Origin: Meghimatium bilineatum | Taxonomy: Eukaryota > Mollusca > Gastropoda > Stylommatophora > Philomycidae | Assembly (NCBI GenBank): GCA_034231615.1 | Contig: CM067322.1 | Coordinates: 56,238,828-56,302,827, forward strand | Reading direction: 5' to 3' | Length of the DNA stretch: 64,000 nucleotides | Position numbers and translations under genes: made by a program | The notes under the pieces: generated by a model | The model's database searches: none | What the model saw: only the letters and a program-made list of their open reading frames with translations | What the model was told of the DNA's origin: nothing | Shown here: piece after piece, positions 53,430-63,654 of the stretch | How the letters are laid out: the number at the start of each line of letters is the position of its first letter | Position numbering within the stretch: position 1 is the first letter of the stretch

Positions 53430-53870
53430 ACACTAAAACTGATAATTATAAAATTCTACATCTATTCTACATTAGTATATTGCTCAGAAGCATGGATAAT
53501 GAACACATATCTAGAAGACATAATTCATGCATTTGAGATGTGGACGTATAGAAGAATTGATAGAGCTTATTGGAAATAAAAACGGTTCTGACAACACCGA
53601 GTATGAAAAAAAGACATATCAAGAGAAATAAAAATTTAAAACATTAACATATTTTCCATATATTAAAAGACATGACACATTGTTGAAAATATTCCATGAA
53701 AGTAAAGTGGAAGGGTGGCGATCAAGCGATAGGCAGAAATGCAACAGTAGGGGAATATCATAAGGTGGACAGAGTACAGTTTGGCAGAGTGTACCACCAA
53801 GGCAAGAAACAGAAGATATTGGTTGTACATGCAACCAACCCTTCAATGTGGAGATGGCTCTTGATGATTA
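53430..53870 (+). mobile_element. LINE A fossil, 3' end
   Basis: The translation gives LIIKFYIYSTLVYCSEAWIM, DIIHAFEMWTYRRIDRAYWK, then frameshifted ISREIKI and YSLAECTTKARNR, ending QCGDGS and TGATGATTA. It is more diverged than the copy at 56125. Confidence 0.82.
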
Positions 53871-54054
53871 TTTAAGAGTAATACAATGGAATTGTATCAA
53901 ATAAAGTATCTCAAGAATATACTTCAGAAACAAGCTTGTATCACGTCCTGTTTGGGATGTAAAGATAAAATCCCCATTTTTAACCCACGGGTAATGATCT
54001 TCGAAGCAATATTGACGTTAAAATCAATAGGTAAGGTGATGGCAATAAATAACG
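53871..54054. other. Short unannotated gap
   Basis: I see nothing recognisable here. Confidence 0.5.
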
Positions 54055-54440
54055 GCAACAATTAGGGAGGGGGGTCTCTGATAGATAGATAATTTGACAG
54101 TTGTTGACTAGGGGGCACTGGTTTGATAAAAGTTGACGTTAACAATACTTTCATAAATACAAAATATAATTGCAAGAATTTGAAACATTTCTCAATACAA
54201 CTGAAAAAATATGCTGTTCTTTTATACACTTTTTTTAAGCAACACATTCTTTTAGAGGGGAAGGGGGTAATAATTAATAATTTTGACGTAATTAAACGAT
54301 GAGGGAGGGGGAGAGAAGGAGGTCCCTGAATATTTGATACATGCTGAGAAAAGGGGGGGATGGAGAAAATAAAATTTGGCAAAAAATTATTGACGCAATT
54401 TATGGTCATCCCCCAAAGGAAGTACACGATTCCGTGTTTA
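54055..54440 (+). repeat. X2 unclassified G-rich repeat, copy 2
   Basis: GTTGACGTTAACAATACTTT, GAATTTGAAACATTTC, GAGGGGAAGGGGG, TTTTGACGTAATTAA, the G-run at 54353 and AAATTTGGCAAAAAATTATT match the X2 copy at 40935-41270 in order. Confidence 0.55.
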
Positions 54441-54446
54441 AAATTG

Positions 54447-55558
54447 TGGTCTCATGTTCTTCTTCTTCTTTCGTTCACTTGAAACATGTCTATATCTGTA
54501 ATTATGTCTCCTTAATCAAACTCACTGTCTTTTGTAGTTCATACAGTGTCTCATAGAGTTTTGATTCCAGTGTTGTTTCCTCTGGCCAATATGTCTGCCT
54601 CAGCGTTTCATGCTCAGAACACTCTTGAAGTATATGTTTGGCACTCTGTGCTGCCTGTCCACATGGCCGTGTTGCCAATCTTGAACTTTGTATACATGTG
54701 ACTGCGGAGTCGGTTGTGTCCTGTTCTGAGACGTAGAATTATAACTTGTTCTGGTCTGTTCATAATGTGATAGTCATCTTGTGTTGGTGTTTGTGGCTTT
54801 CTTATTGACTTGATCATCTGTTTTTTCTGATGGTAGGTGATTGGTATATCTGGTTGGTCTTCGGCAGCACCTTCCTTAGCCAGTTGGTCTGCTTTTTCAT
54901 TTCCTTGTATTCCACAGTGAGAGGGTATCCACTGCATGGTTACCCTATACTGGTAAGACAATTCGCTAAGTAGTTTTTTCAAGTCTGTTAGTTTTTCAGA
55001 CTGGAGAGCTTGAAGCACTGACCTTGCATCTGTCAGGAATACCACAGGCTGTAGGTCAGAGTTGGAGTTCAGCAGTTTTTTAGCTGCCACAATAATTGCC
55101 TGGATTTCTGCATCATAATTATTGCAGAATTTTCCTGTCGATGCTCTGATTGTATCTCTAGGCTTGTGTGGATATTCTATATATACACCTGCACCTCCAT
55201 TCCTCACGGCATTCTGTGCTGACCCATCTGTGTATACTCTGATGCATACATCTTGTGGATATTCATCATCCAAGAAACTGAGGGTGACTGTCCTTCGCTG
55301 CACACTGTTCTGTTCGTCCTCGCTTAGTATTCCTTTCACATGGGTCTGAATGTATATTGGCATTCCATGCCTTTCACTCCACGGGGTTTGTTCTGGTACA
55401 GGCCTTAAGAGGCTGTCAACTTCAGGTAGGTCTGTAAGTTGCCTGCGGAGTCGTTTAGCTTGATGGATAAAGCTGCTTCTTTTCAGTCGTCCCATTGCTA
55501 GATTTTGGAATCTTTCCTTCATTGGATGACTTGGCATACACTGAAATGGTCTCATGTT
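54447..55558 (-). mobile_element. LINE C copy 2, 5'-truncated, with 12-bp TSD
   Basis: The body 54459-55546 is bounded by the perfect duplication TGGTCTCATGTT (54447-54458 and 55547-55558). The minus strand encodes the same region as copy 1 (CMPSHPMKERFQNLA, VYTDGS, DAEIQAI, LTDARS, SHCGIQGNEKADQLA). It has lost 8 bases at the knuckle: GTCCACATGG, against GTCCACATGTACACATGG in copy 1. This shifts the frame and ends the protein at 54614, removing the zinc knuckle and C-terminus. It has a (GAA)n tail. Confidence 0.95.
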
Positions 55559-56112
55559 GATACGCACTTAAAATGTGATGATAAGAAGAAGAAAGGTGTT
55601 GAACTCAGGAAATACATGTTCAGGGAAGAAAGAAGGTATAGGCAGCAAGATGATTTGCAGTTTAACCACCAAGCAATTAATTGTTAACCTCTTATACATT
55701 GTCATATTCTGAATGAAATACAACATAGGTATGTTACCGAGAGACGAAAAGTATTCATGGAAGAATAATTCCTTGTACAATAGTCTCACAAATAGTTGGA
55801 TATGCGAGTGTCATTGTCAGTGAATTACTAATCCAAGTGTTTACAAGAATTCGAATGTTACGAGTGTTTTACCCCGTAGCCATATCTGCGAATGTACATA
55901 CATTTGTATTTTCTATCACGGTTCTCATATAAGCCAAAAGGATGCACGTCATCGAGCTGAGGCAGTAGAAGTATGACTTGCCATACTGTAAATTTAAAAT
56001 TTCGCGTGTATTAATATTTTTGTACTAATCCGAGAAATATCACAGAAATTAGTTGCTGCACACAAATGTACAGTGTCTTTGTGCGTTCACTATTTTTTTT
56101 TAATGTTATGGT
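55559..56112. other. Unannotated stretch; right flank of LINE C may have been an open frame
   Basis: From 55559 to 55687 a plus frame is open (DTHLKCDDKKKKGVELRKYM and beyond). It joins in frame with the left flank if LINE C and one TSD copy are removed. No protein family is recognised. Confidence 0.3.
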
Positions 56113-56889
56113 AATTTCTAAACTTGAACATGAACTACAAAGACTAATAGATCAAGTCAATAAATCAAGTAATGAATATGGACTGGATATAAACATTCAA
56201 AAAACAAAAACCATGATAATCAGCAAAGACACAGAAGAACAGGAGGTAAACATAAACATACAGGGAGAGAAACTACAACAAGTAAAACGGTATCAATATC
56301 TTGGACACATAGTCACAAATGATGGCAGATGTGAAACAGAAGTTAAAAGGAGAATAGGAATGGCTAAAAGTACCTTCAATGACATGAGGAAATTATTAAT
56401 ATCTAAACAAATTACAAACAAGTTAAAAATGAGAATTATAAAATGCTACATCTATTCCATATTAATGTATGGCTCAGAAACATGGACATTAAATAAACAA
56501 TTAGAAGACAAAATTGATGCCTCTGAGATGTGGGCATATAGAAGAATAGGGAGAACATCATGGAAAGAGAAGAAAACAAATAAAGAGGTGCTAAAGACAC
56601 TTAATATGAAGAAAGAACTATTAAGAGAAATAAAGATCAGGCAAATAAAATACTTTGGACACATTAAAAGACATGACGCCCTATTGAAGACATTACTTGA
56701 GGGTAAAGTCAAAGGGAAGCGAGCAAGAGGTAGGCAGAGATACAAGTGGGAGAGTAACATTACACGATGGACAGGTTACAGTCTAGCAGAGTGCACCACC
56801 AAGACAAGAGACAGGAGATGTTGGAGATACGTTGCAGCCAACCTTCGTTGCGGAGACGGCACTTGATGATGATGATGAATTTCTAAACT
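56113..56889 (+). mobile_element. LINE A copy, youngest, 5'-truncated, with 12-bp TSD and (TGA)n tail
   Basis: The body 56125-56877 is bounded by the perfect duplication AATTTCTAAACT (56113-56124 and 56878-56889). It holds one uninterrupted frame to the natural stop: EHELQRLIDQVNKSSNEYGL, YQYLGHIVTNDGRCETEVKR, GSETWTLNKQLEDK, RIGRTSWKEKKTNKEVLKT, IKYFGHIKRHDALLKTLLEG, RARGRQRYKWES, TTKTRDRRCW, RCGDGT. Truncation removed everything up to the YADD box, so it is not autonomous. An ATG upstream at 56066 is flanking DNA. Confidence 0.96.
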
Positions 56890-57159
56890 GGTTGCACAAA
56901 ATTCGTTGCGAAATATGAAGTATTTTCGTGAACAGAGCTTGAGATCATGTTCGTGAATGTCTGAACGAACTATTGACTGCAGCAGTAAAATATTCCCATA
57001 TTCTACAACAGATAATGAACCCTAGGCACGAAAATAGAGATTATGTAAACGAGCTAAAAAATATATCAAAAAACCAAAAACCTCATTGGGGGGGGGGGGA
57101 GTGGTGAAAAAAGGAAGGAGACAACGCAGACAGAAAATAAATTTCAATCTGATGACCAT
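56890..57159. other. Unannotated stretch with a G-run at 57088
   Basis: I see nothing recognisable here. Confidence 0.5.
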
Positions 57160-57402
57160 CCATGAGGTCTAAAAAAATCGGAGCAAAGAATACTGATACT
57201 GCCAGTAGACACGCATGCAGTAAAAAACGATTAAGGCGATCTTGACGGTGGAGTTGGCTGTCCCATTCTATAAAGGATGAAAGCGACATAGAAGTCATAC
57301 TGGTTGGATGAGTCAGACCTAACGATACAGACGTTGTAAACCATGACACAGTGCATTCCATTGTAATCATCAGGAATTTCAGAGTGAGGGAAAAAGAAGA
57401 AT
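57160..57402 (+). mobile_element. SINE4b copy, old
   Basis: GGAGCAAAGAATACTGATAC, GGAGTTGGCTGTCCCATTCT, CATACTGGTTGGATGAGTCA, ACCATGACACAGTGCATTCC and GAATTTCAGAGTGAGGGAAA precede AAGAAGAA. All are in SINE4 order, highly diverged. Confidence 0.75.
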
Positions 57403-57923
57403 AGTCTTATGAGGTAAAAGTGGGGGGGGGGGTAAAGCTACTGCGCAGCTAGCGGAATAAATGAAGTCGCAGGCAATAATACAGGATTAATTGACAAACA
57501 ATTAATTATTTTATAATCTTGGCTGTATAGAAGTCACTAGTCATATGGAATGTTTAGTCAATCGTTTCCAACATTAATAACACCAAAATTAAAATGTTAC
57601 AGGTTTTCATATAATTTTATGTCTGCATAAACAAAGGTGGAAAATACTTTTTACATACACACATTGATCCCCTCTTGGTAGGAGGCATATTCTTATAATA
57701 TTGCATAACTCTGGAAGATGAAGTTTTCTGAGAATGAAAGAAAGCTATAGAGAACCTCAATTGCACATAGAAAACAGGAGCATAATCGCTTGTAATTCCA
57801 GGAAATAGAAACGAACAGTGGGTAGAATATACAGTTAAAACAAAATACAAAGACATAAACAACAGATGAAATCGGATGTGTCATTCTATTGGCTTAAAAT
57901 AATAGAACGTCTACACATAAGTC
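57403..57923. other. Unannotated stretch with a poly-G run at 57422
   Basis: Two overlapping minus frames (57617-57884) read a cysteine- and phenylalanine-rich sequence without any known domain. Confidence 0.4.
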
Positions 57924-58289
57924 TATAAATATTTAAAAATTCTTGAGACTAACGGGAATTGAACCAGTCCGTTCAACGGCACCAAATCGTCTAGCAACTA
58001 TTGCACACGCCTTCTTCCGTACTTGACTAACCGCATCTCCAAAACAGATGCGATTTTGTCAATCCATTCCAACCATGCACTCAGTCACCAGAACGAACAA
58101 ATCGAGACAAGGACTATTAAAACAAAAAAAACATGTCGTACAGGTTTAAAATATCCTCAGTAACAACAAACATATAACATATAATATCCGTAATAGTGCA
58201 TTCCATTCTGGTTCAATTCCCGTTAGTCTCAAGAATTTTTTTTAATTGTCCTCTGGCTTCCTACTTAAATTTACTTGTATAAATATTTA
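57924..58289 (+). mobile_element. tRNA-like inverted-dimer (foldback) element, copy C, with TSD
   Basis: The element spans 57936-58277 and is bounded by the perfect 12-bp duplication TATAAATATTTA (57924-57935 and 58278-58289). From left: an inverted tRNA-like arm (GAATTGAACCAGTCCGTTCA, to CCGCATCTCC at 58040), a core matching copy B in reverse (ATCGAGACAAGGACTATT), a right arm reduced to its last 30 bases (GGTTCAATTCCCGTTAGTCT), and the tail CCTCTGGCTTCCTACTTAAA to 58277. Confidence 0.88.
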
Positions 58290-58794
58290 GATAAACATTT
58301 CTCTAGAAATCTAACAGGAAGGACCATTGTCGGAGATCCGACGAGACTATGAAATCGAACTCTTCAAAATAGAAATAAAATTGTAAAAATATTTTAAAGA
58401 CTCAGAAATGTGCGTGCATCCATTATTCTACTTATGAAAAGGTTAAAGAAACATGGCAGACAATAGTCATGTAATGATACACGTGATTAGGGAAAACAAA
58501 ACATAGAAATAACTTATGATCGTTATTATATAATACACTGACACGATAATCGGTGAAGCCGTGACTCCAAGATTACAGTATTCTAAAGTAAATTGTATGG
58601 TAAGTTGGAAGAAGATTTGTATATCAGGTATATTTTTCAGTGTCATATGTCACAGATCATGTCAAGAGACCAATTCCATACAAGGGTGTATTGCGCAAAT
58701 ATTGATTGCTTAGCTTGTTTTTGCAATATTTGTACATTTTATGTTTACATTATTAAATTGTTATTCTCGTGCCTAACCTTATCTTAGTTGTCTT
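58290..58794. other. Unannotated AT-rich stretch
   Basis: I see nothing recognisable here. Confidence 0.5.
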
Positions 58795-59012
58795 GTATGA
58801 CATATGTGGTAGGGTGCTGATGAAGATAGTATAGTGTTTCACAATTGAGTAGAAATCAGTGTAACCCAGAAGTCATGCTGAAGTCGGATGTGTCAGACCA
58901 AAAAGAGCAGATATCGCAACTATGTTTAAACCATGATACAACGCATTCCGTTCTCCGGACTACACCCTGCTAATTAGCAGGAGTTTGAGAAGTAACACAG
59001 AAGAAGAAGAGA
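58795..59012 (+). mobile_element. SINE4b copy
   Basis: The 3' two-thirds is well preserved: CATGCTGAAGTCGGATGTGT, GCAGATATCGCAACTATG, CAACGCATTCCGTTCTCCGG, AATTAGCAGGAGTTTGAGAA and AGAAGAAGAAGA. The 5' part is degenerate. Confidence 0.85.
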
Positions 59013-59039
59013 ACGTTTAAAATAGGACCATTTTGTCCA

Positions 59040-59165
59040 ATGTAACTTTATCAATGCAACACTATCAATGCATAAGTATCAATGCAACAATGTCAATGTA
59101 ACACTATCAATGCAACACTATAAATGCAACATAATCAATGCAACACTATCAATGCATATGCGAAT
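59040..59165. repeat. Short tandem array (about 14-15 bp, ATCAATGCAACACT)
   Basis: ATCAATGCAACACT and variants recur about eight times. Confidence 0.93.
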
Positions 59166-59204
59166 TATAATGCTAGGGTGTTACATAAAGCCAATTCTTT
59201 TTAA

Positions 59205-59510
59205 TGGATGTAGAAAACAAAAAAGCTGAAAGTGAACCGGATTTCATTGAGAAGTGGTTGTTAAGAAGAATGGTAAAATACCAAGAACATCAAAGAAAAC
59301 AAGAATGTGAAGGTCCACAGAGATTTTAAAGTTAAGAAAGTACATTACAGCAAAAATTAGAAGCAGACAGTCACACTATATAGATTATGTGACGCGAAGA
59401 GCATAACTTGAACATTTAGTAATCACGGGGAAAGATCAAGGGGAGAAGAGACAGAGGAAAATACAGAGAAAAGCTGCTGGTTGTGCTGACATCATCGCAT
59501 GGGGAAAAAG
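59205..59510 (+). mobile_element. LINE D-like C-terminal fossil
   Basis: Shifting frames give DFIEKWLLRRMVK, PRTSKKTRM, SRQSHYIDYVTRRA, LEHLVITGKD and EKRQRKIQRKA, the order WF-RRM, GHVMRRG, GRQREK of the LINE D C-terminus. No tail is visible. Confidence 0.65.
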
Positions 59511-59514
59511 TCAT

Positions 59515-59625
59515 GTACTGAATTTGTTATTTGCACTGAATTTGTTATTTGCACTGAATATGTTATTTGCACTGAATTTGTTATTTGTACTAAATGTGTT
59601 ATTAGTTCTGAATGTGTTACAAACA
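59515..59625. repeat. 18-bp tandem repeat, about six copies
   Basis: The unit CTGAATTTGTTATTTGCA is repeated with few changes. The plus frame reads the hexapeptide TEFVIC in tandem. Confidence 0.95.
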
Positions 59626-59829
59626 CGAGGCAGAGACAGACAGTGACAGATGAGCGCTTACGCCTCTCGTCTGAGAATTTGATTGAGTTATGTGTCATGA
59701 GTGTTACTTACTTATGGAAAGTTTGATGTTTGGACACTGCTCTTGAAGTGGTTAGATATATGGATAAGTTCATTTGATTTATGTTGCTACTATGAGCAGT
59801 ATAATGTGATTTCAATGTGCTTGAGTGGA

Positions 59830-60109
59830 GCTAATGTCTATGATGATGATAATGATCATGATTCAATCCCTTTCGCTGTGGGCAGGAAGCTCTTGACAGC
59901 CCATAGCCCTTCTGGCGAATGCTTTCCTCAGTTGTGGTGCAGTTGTGTAGAGTGCGTTGTGTATAGCTGGAAGTGGTGGTAATAGTTCTTGCCGGATGTC
60001 TGTTAGTTTTGGGCACTGCAGTAGTAGGTGTTCAACAGTCTCTTCTTGTGCGTTGCAGTGTCTGCAATTTGGTTCGTGTACTGGGTTTATTCTAATCGCT
60101 AATGTCTAT
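59830..60109 (-). mobile_element. LINE L 3' end with 12-bp TSD
   Basis: The body 59842-60097 is bounded by the perfect duplication GCTAATGTCTAT (59830-59841 and 60098-60109). The minus strand encodes an unbroken C-terminus: INPVHEPNCRHCNAQEETVE, HLLLQCPKLTDIRQELLPPL, QLRKAFARRAMGCQELPAHS and ERD before the stop. CRHC...EHLLLQC is the CCHC knuckle found after RNase H in I/Jockey-type LINEs. The tail is ATCATCATC-like. It is young but only about 75 codons long. Confidence 0.92.
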
Positions 60110-60143
60110 AGCGTGTTTAGTTTTGCCACAAGTGTTGTGGAAT

Positions 60144-60326
60144 AAACAACATAACACCGCCGAAGACGGATGTGTTGGGCCATTGGCGCAAATAAAACGG
60201 TAGCACAACGCATTTCCATTCTCTGGACTACATTCAACTGGAAATCTTGTAGGATCATTGTCCTGTTACAAGAGAAATCCAGTCGGAGTTTGAGAATGAA
60301 CGCTGAAGAAGAAGAAACAACATAAC
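60144..60326 (+). mobile_element. SINE4a copy with 12-bp TSD
   Basis: The body 60156-60314 is bounded by AAACAACATAAC (60144-60155 and 60315-60326). It reads GAAGACGGATGTGTTGGGCC, AGCACAACGCATTTCCATTC, TCCAGTCGGAGTTTGAGAAT, GAACGCTGAAGAAGAAG. Confidence 0.93.
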
Positions 60327-60945
60327 GTTTATATTATCTCTTACTGTATGTTTCTTTCTGATTCTTGTCCATCCGAGGTTAGAGGACAGCAATAACAGTA
60401 AATGCATTGATTGTCCTTGTAGGGATGACTGTAGGGTGTTAACATAAATGTAATTAGAGATTCCAGATATTGTGGAACAGAGAGTAATATCACAAGACAC
60501 ACGGGGTTTACACAACATATTAGGGAAAGTAGTATACAGCGAGAGAGTGAGAGACAGAGAGAGAGAGAGTAAAAGAGATTGAGAAACAAAGAGATACGAT
60601 AACAGAGCATAGAGGTTAGAAAAAAAAAACGATATCATACTGAGAAATTGTAACAGAGAGGGAGTGAGAGAAAGTGTAATGGTTATAGAGTACCATGTAA
60701 CACAACCAGAGTTAAGAATACAGTGTGATAGAGACAGAAAGTGGGCGAGAGGAACATCACATAAATTATGTGACTAACTTAGAAATAGAGAGAGAAAGAA
60801 AGGAAACAATTAAGCCAATAGTGGCATGTATATTCACGTCAAGAAACTAATCTAGAGAGTCGTAAATATTGAGAACAATATATATTTATAGAGAGAGATA
60901 GCGATGTGAGAGGAAAAATAGCCACAATAAGAAGTGGAGACTTGC
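60327..60945. repeat. Unannotated stretch with GA-rich simple sequence (60530-60690)
   Basis: GAGAGA runs at 60538-60576 and scattered AGAGAG elsewhere. No gene is recognised. Confidence 0.6.
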
Positions 60946-60949
60946 AGAG

Positions 60950-61670
60950 AATGTGTATGAAACACACACATACAGAGAATGTGCATGAAACACACACATA
61001 CAGAGAATGTGTATGAAACACACACATACAGAGAATGTGTATGAAACACACACATACAGAGAATGTGTATGAAACACACACATACAGAGAATGTGTATGA
61101 AACACACACATACAGAGAATGTGTATGAAACACACACATACAGAGAATGTGTATGAAACACACACATACAGAGAATGTGTATGAAACACACACATACAGA
61201 GAATGTGTATGAAAACCACATACGCAGATAATGTGTATGAAACACACACATACAGAGAATGTGTATGAAACACACACATACAGAGAATGTGTATGAAAAC
61301 ACACACATACAGAGAATGTGTATGAAACACACACATACAGAGAATGTGTATGAAACACACACATACAGAGAATGTGTATGAAACACACACATACAGATAA
61401 TGTGTATGAAACACACACATACAGAGAATGTGTATGAAACACACACATACAGAGAATGTGTATGAAAACACACACATACAGAGAATGTGTATGAAACACA
61501 CACATACAGAGAATGTGTATGAAACACACACATACAGAGAATGTGTATGAAAACCACATACGCAGAGAATGTGTATGAAAAACACATACGCAGAGAATGT
61601 TATGAAACACACACATACAGAGAATGTGTATGAAACACACACATACAGAGAATCTGTATGAAAACAACAT
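60950..61670. repeat. 28-bp satellite array, about 25 copies
   Basis: The unit is GAATGTGTATGAAACACACA + CATACAGA, mostly identical between copies, so the array is recent. Because 28 is not a multiple of three, each minus frame cycles through all three registers and none contains a stop. That yields long apparent proteins (up to 364 codons) of FIHILCMCVFHTHSLYVCVS type. Confidence 0.97.
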
Positions 61671-62035
61671 ACACATAGAATGTGTATGAAACACATACAT
61701 ACAGAGAATGTATATGAAACACACACATACAGAGAATGTATATGAAACACACACACACAACACGTACAGATATGTCTATGAAACACATACACACACAACA
61801 CACGTACAGAGAATGTATATGAAACACACACGCGCACATAATGTGTATGATACATACCCACAAGCAGAGAATCTGTATGAAACACACACGCACACTCACC
61901 CATAGATAATGTATATGAAACGCACACACACACTCACACACAGAGAATGTGTATGAAACGCACACGCACACTCACCCATAGGGAATGTGTATGAAACACG
62001 CACACGCAAAGAATGTGTATTAAATACGGACACGC
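61671..62035. repeat. Diverged border of the 28-bp satellite
   Basis: The same GTATGAAACACAC core occurs with variable spacers of 30-50 bp (ACACGTACAGA, CACTCACCCATAGA). This is a transition between the 28-bp and 30-bp blocks. Confidence 0.85.
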
Positions 62036-62300
62036 AAATATTGTGTATGAAACACGCACACAAGCAAATAATGTGTATGAAACACACACACACACACAAG
62101 CAAATAATGTGTATGAAACACACACACAAGCAAATAATGTGTATGAAACACGCACACAAGCAAATAATGTGTATGAAACACACACACAAGCAAATAATGT
62201 GTATGAAACACACACACAAGCAAATAATGTGTATGAAACACACACACAAGCAAATAATGTGTATGAAACACACACACTAGCGAATAATGTGTATGAAAGA
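62036..62300. repeat. 30-bp satellite array, eight to nine copies
   Basis: The unit is CAAATAATGTGTATGAAACA + CACACACAAG. It shares ATGTGTATGAAACACAC with the 28-bp block, so the two are variants of one satellite with independent expansions. Confidence 0.96.
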
Positions 62301-62614
62301 CACACGCAGAGAAATGTAACAGAAGAAAGAAAATGCATAGAATTGAGAAAGGTGGGGAAATCGATATTTCACATTCATGAATATTGAAATGATTAACACG
62401 CGAAACGTGGAAGAGTTGCGTGAACATTTGTTCCACTTGCTGAAACTACTACCAGCGATAACCACCAAACAGCAAAGTATATTAGTGTTGCTCAGTACAC
62501 CTGGTAATTAATTATTGACATTCCACCTTAGCTTTTGCCACAATAAATGAAAAAAATATATCAGAGAAAGCAAAACTATCCGTTATGATAATTATAAAGA
62601 AGTAATCCTTTAAC
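62301..62614. other. Unannotated stretch
   Basis: I see nothing recognisable here. Confidence 0.5.
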
Positions 62615-63310
62615 TGTGAAAAGTTAGCTCTTGACATAATTCCTGAAAAAAATCAAAGGTTTTACTTAATTTTGTAACTAATGTGACTAATGTGACTAAT
62701 GTGACACTCGAACTCCAGTGTTGTAAACAAAATTTACTGTTTGAAAGATATTATGTTAGGGGACTTAATGATGCATGTTCAGTTCCCGGTGGGAGACATC
62801 TAGTACGGCAGTATACAAGATTGTTCACGTTTTGCCAGGAGTGTAGTATATCACTGTGGGTCAACTAGTTAAAACCCCTACATGTTCTTCATTAAGTATC
62901 AGTATTACCGCAGGTCGGAATTTTCATAAGTGCTCTGGTTGTCATTCCGTCAGATATTTAAGAGTACATGTATGTAATCTTGGTGTCCCAGGCAGTTATT
63001 TAATGTTCGTTCTTTGGACTTGTGCAGAGAGGGCACACTTTCTCCTCTGTCCTCTGGTCACTTTCATTTCTATCATTCTCTGAATAAATACATTGTCTCA
63101 GTCTCATATTTTTCATTTTGTAGTTTATTCATTATTATTCCGTCATTTTTGTTGATTAAGTTTCAGTGATGGTATATCCTCCCGGCAACTTGGAGTCTGT
63201 CAGAAAGTTAAAGGTACAATTTCTGCTGGTCTGCATCTCTTCATCGTCCATGGGAATTATTTTATATACGACACAAGTAAAGTAGGAAATTGAGTCAGGA
63301 TACGCATGTA
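62615..63310 (+). repeat. X1 unclassified interspersed repeat, copy R (split)
   Basis: The left part (62615-62885) has TTAGCTCTTGACATAATTCC, CATGTTCAGTTCCCGGTGGG and GTGGGTCAACTAGTT. The right part (63160-63310) has GAGTCTGTCAGAAAGTTAAA, GGTACAATTTCTGCTGGTCT, GCATCTCTTCATCGTCCATG and GACACAAGTAAAGTAGG. About 270 bp of other DNA lies between. Confidence 0.65.
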
Positions 63311-63650
63311 GCCTGTGAGTGGGGAGGGGGGGGGGAAACAACATACAACAAGAAGCATGAATAACTGTAAAGATCAATGTTGAAGTAATTTTCACTTGAA
63401 GAAAAGTCTTATTGTACAAGTATATCATCTACACACACACACACACTTTAACAGAGGTGACAACATGATGGATATGTACTGACAACGTTTGTGTGGCAAC
63501 TGTTACCTCGACTTGTATTTCAGGATGCAAAGAATAGTGCAAGTGTCTTCTTTTCAGTTATATTGTAGGAAGCGACTAAGAAAAGTTGGGGGATAATATG
63601 ACAACCTATCAACTGTGAAAAGTCATTATCACTGTATGTCATTCATTGAC
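63311..63650. other. Unannotated stretch with G-run (63321) and CA-run (63433)
   Basis: A possible SINE4 scrap (GTAGGAAGCGACTAAGAAAA) lies near 63566. No other feature. Confidence 0.4.
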
Positions 63651-63654
63651 TTCT

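Noticed and set aside
55505..55687. 60-codon frame at the right edge of LINE C
   Set aside because: As written it starts in antisense LINE C and runs into the flank, so it is chimeric. Only the flank part is discussed, as a possible pre-insertion frame.
58812..58860. Hammerhead ribozyme starting CTGATGAAGATAG ... GAAATC
   Set aside because: No stem II pairs between the core blocks and the position is inside a degenerate SINE4.
60839..61933. Open frame of 364 codons on the minus strand (and 303- and 233-codon frames overlapping it)
   Set aside because: Entirely generated by the 28-bp satellite, whose unit has no stop in any minus register. All three frames are open and encode the same repetitive peptide.
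61896..62436. Several overlapping frames of 97-138 codons on both strands
   Set aside because: Product of the 30-bp satellite; identical decapeptide repeats in more than one frame and strand.
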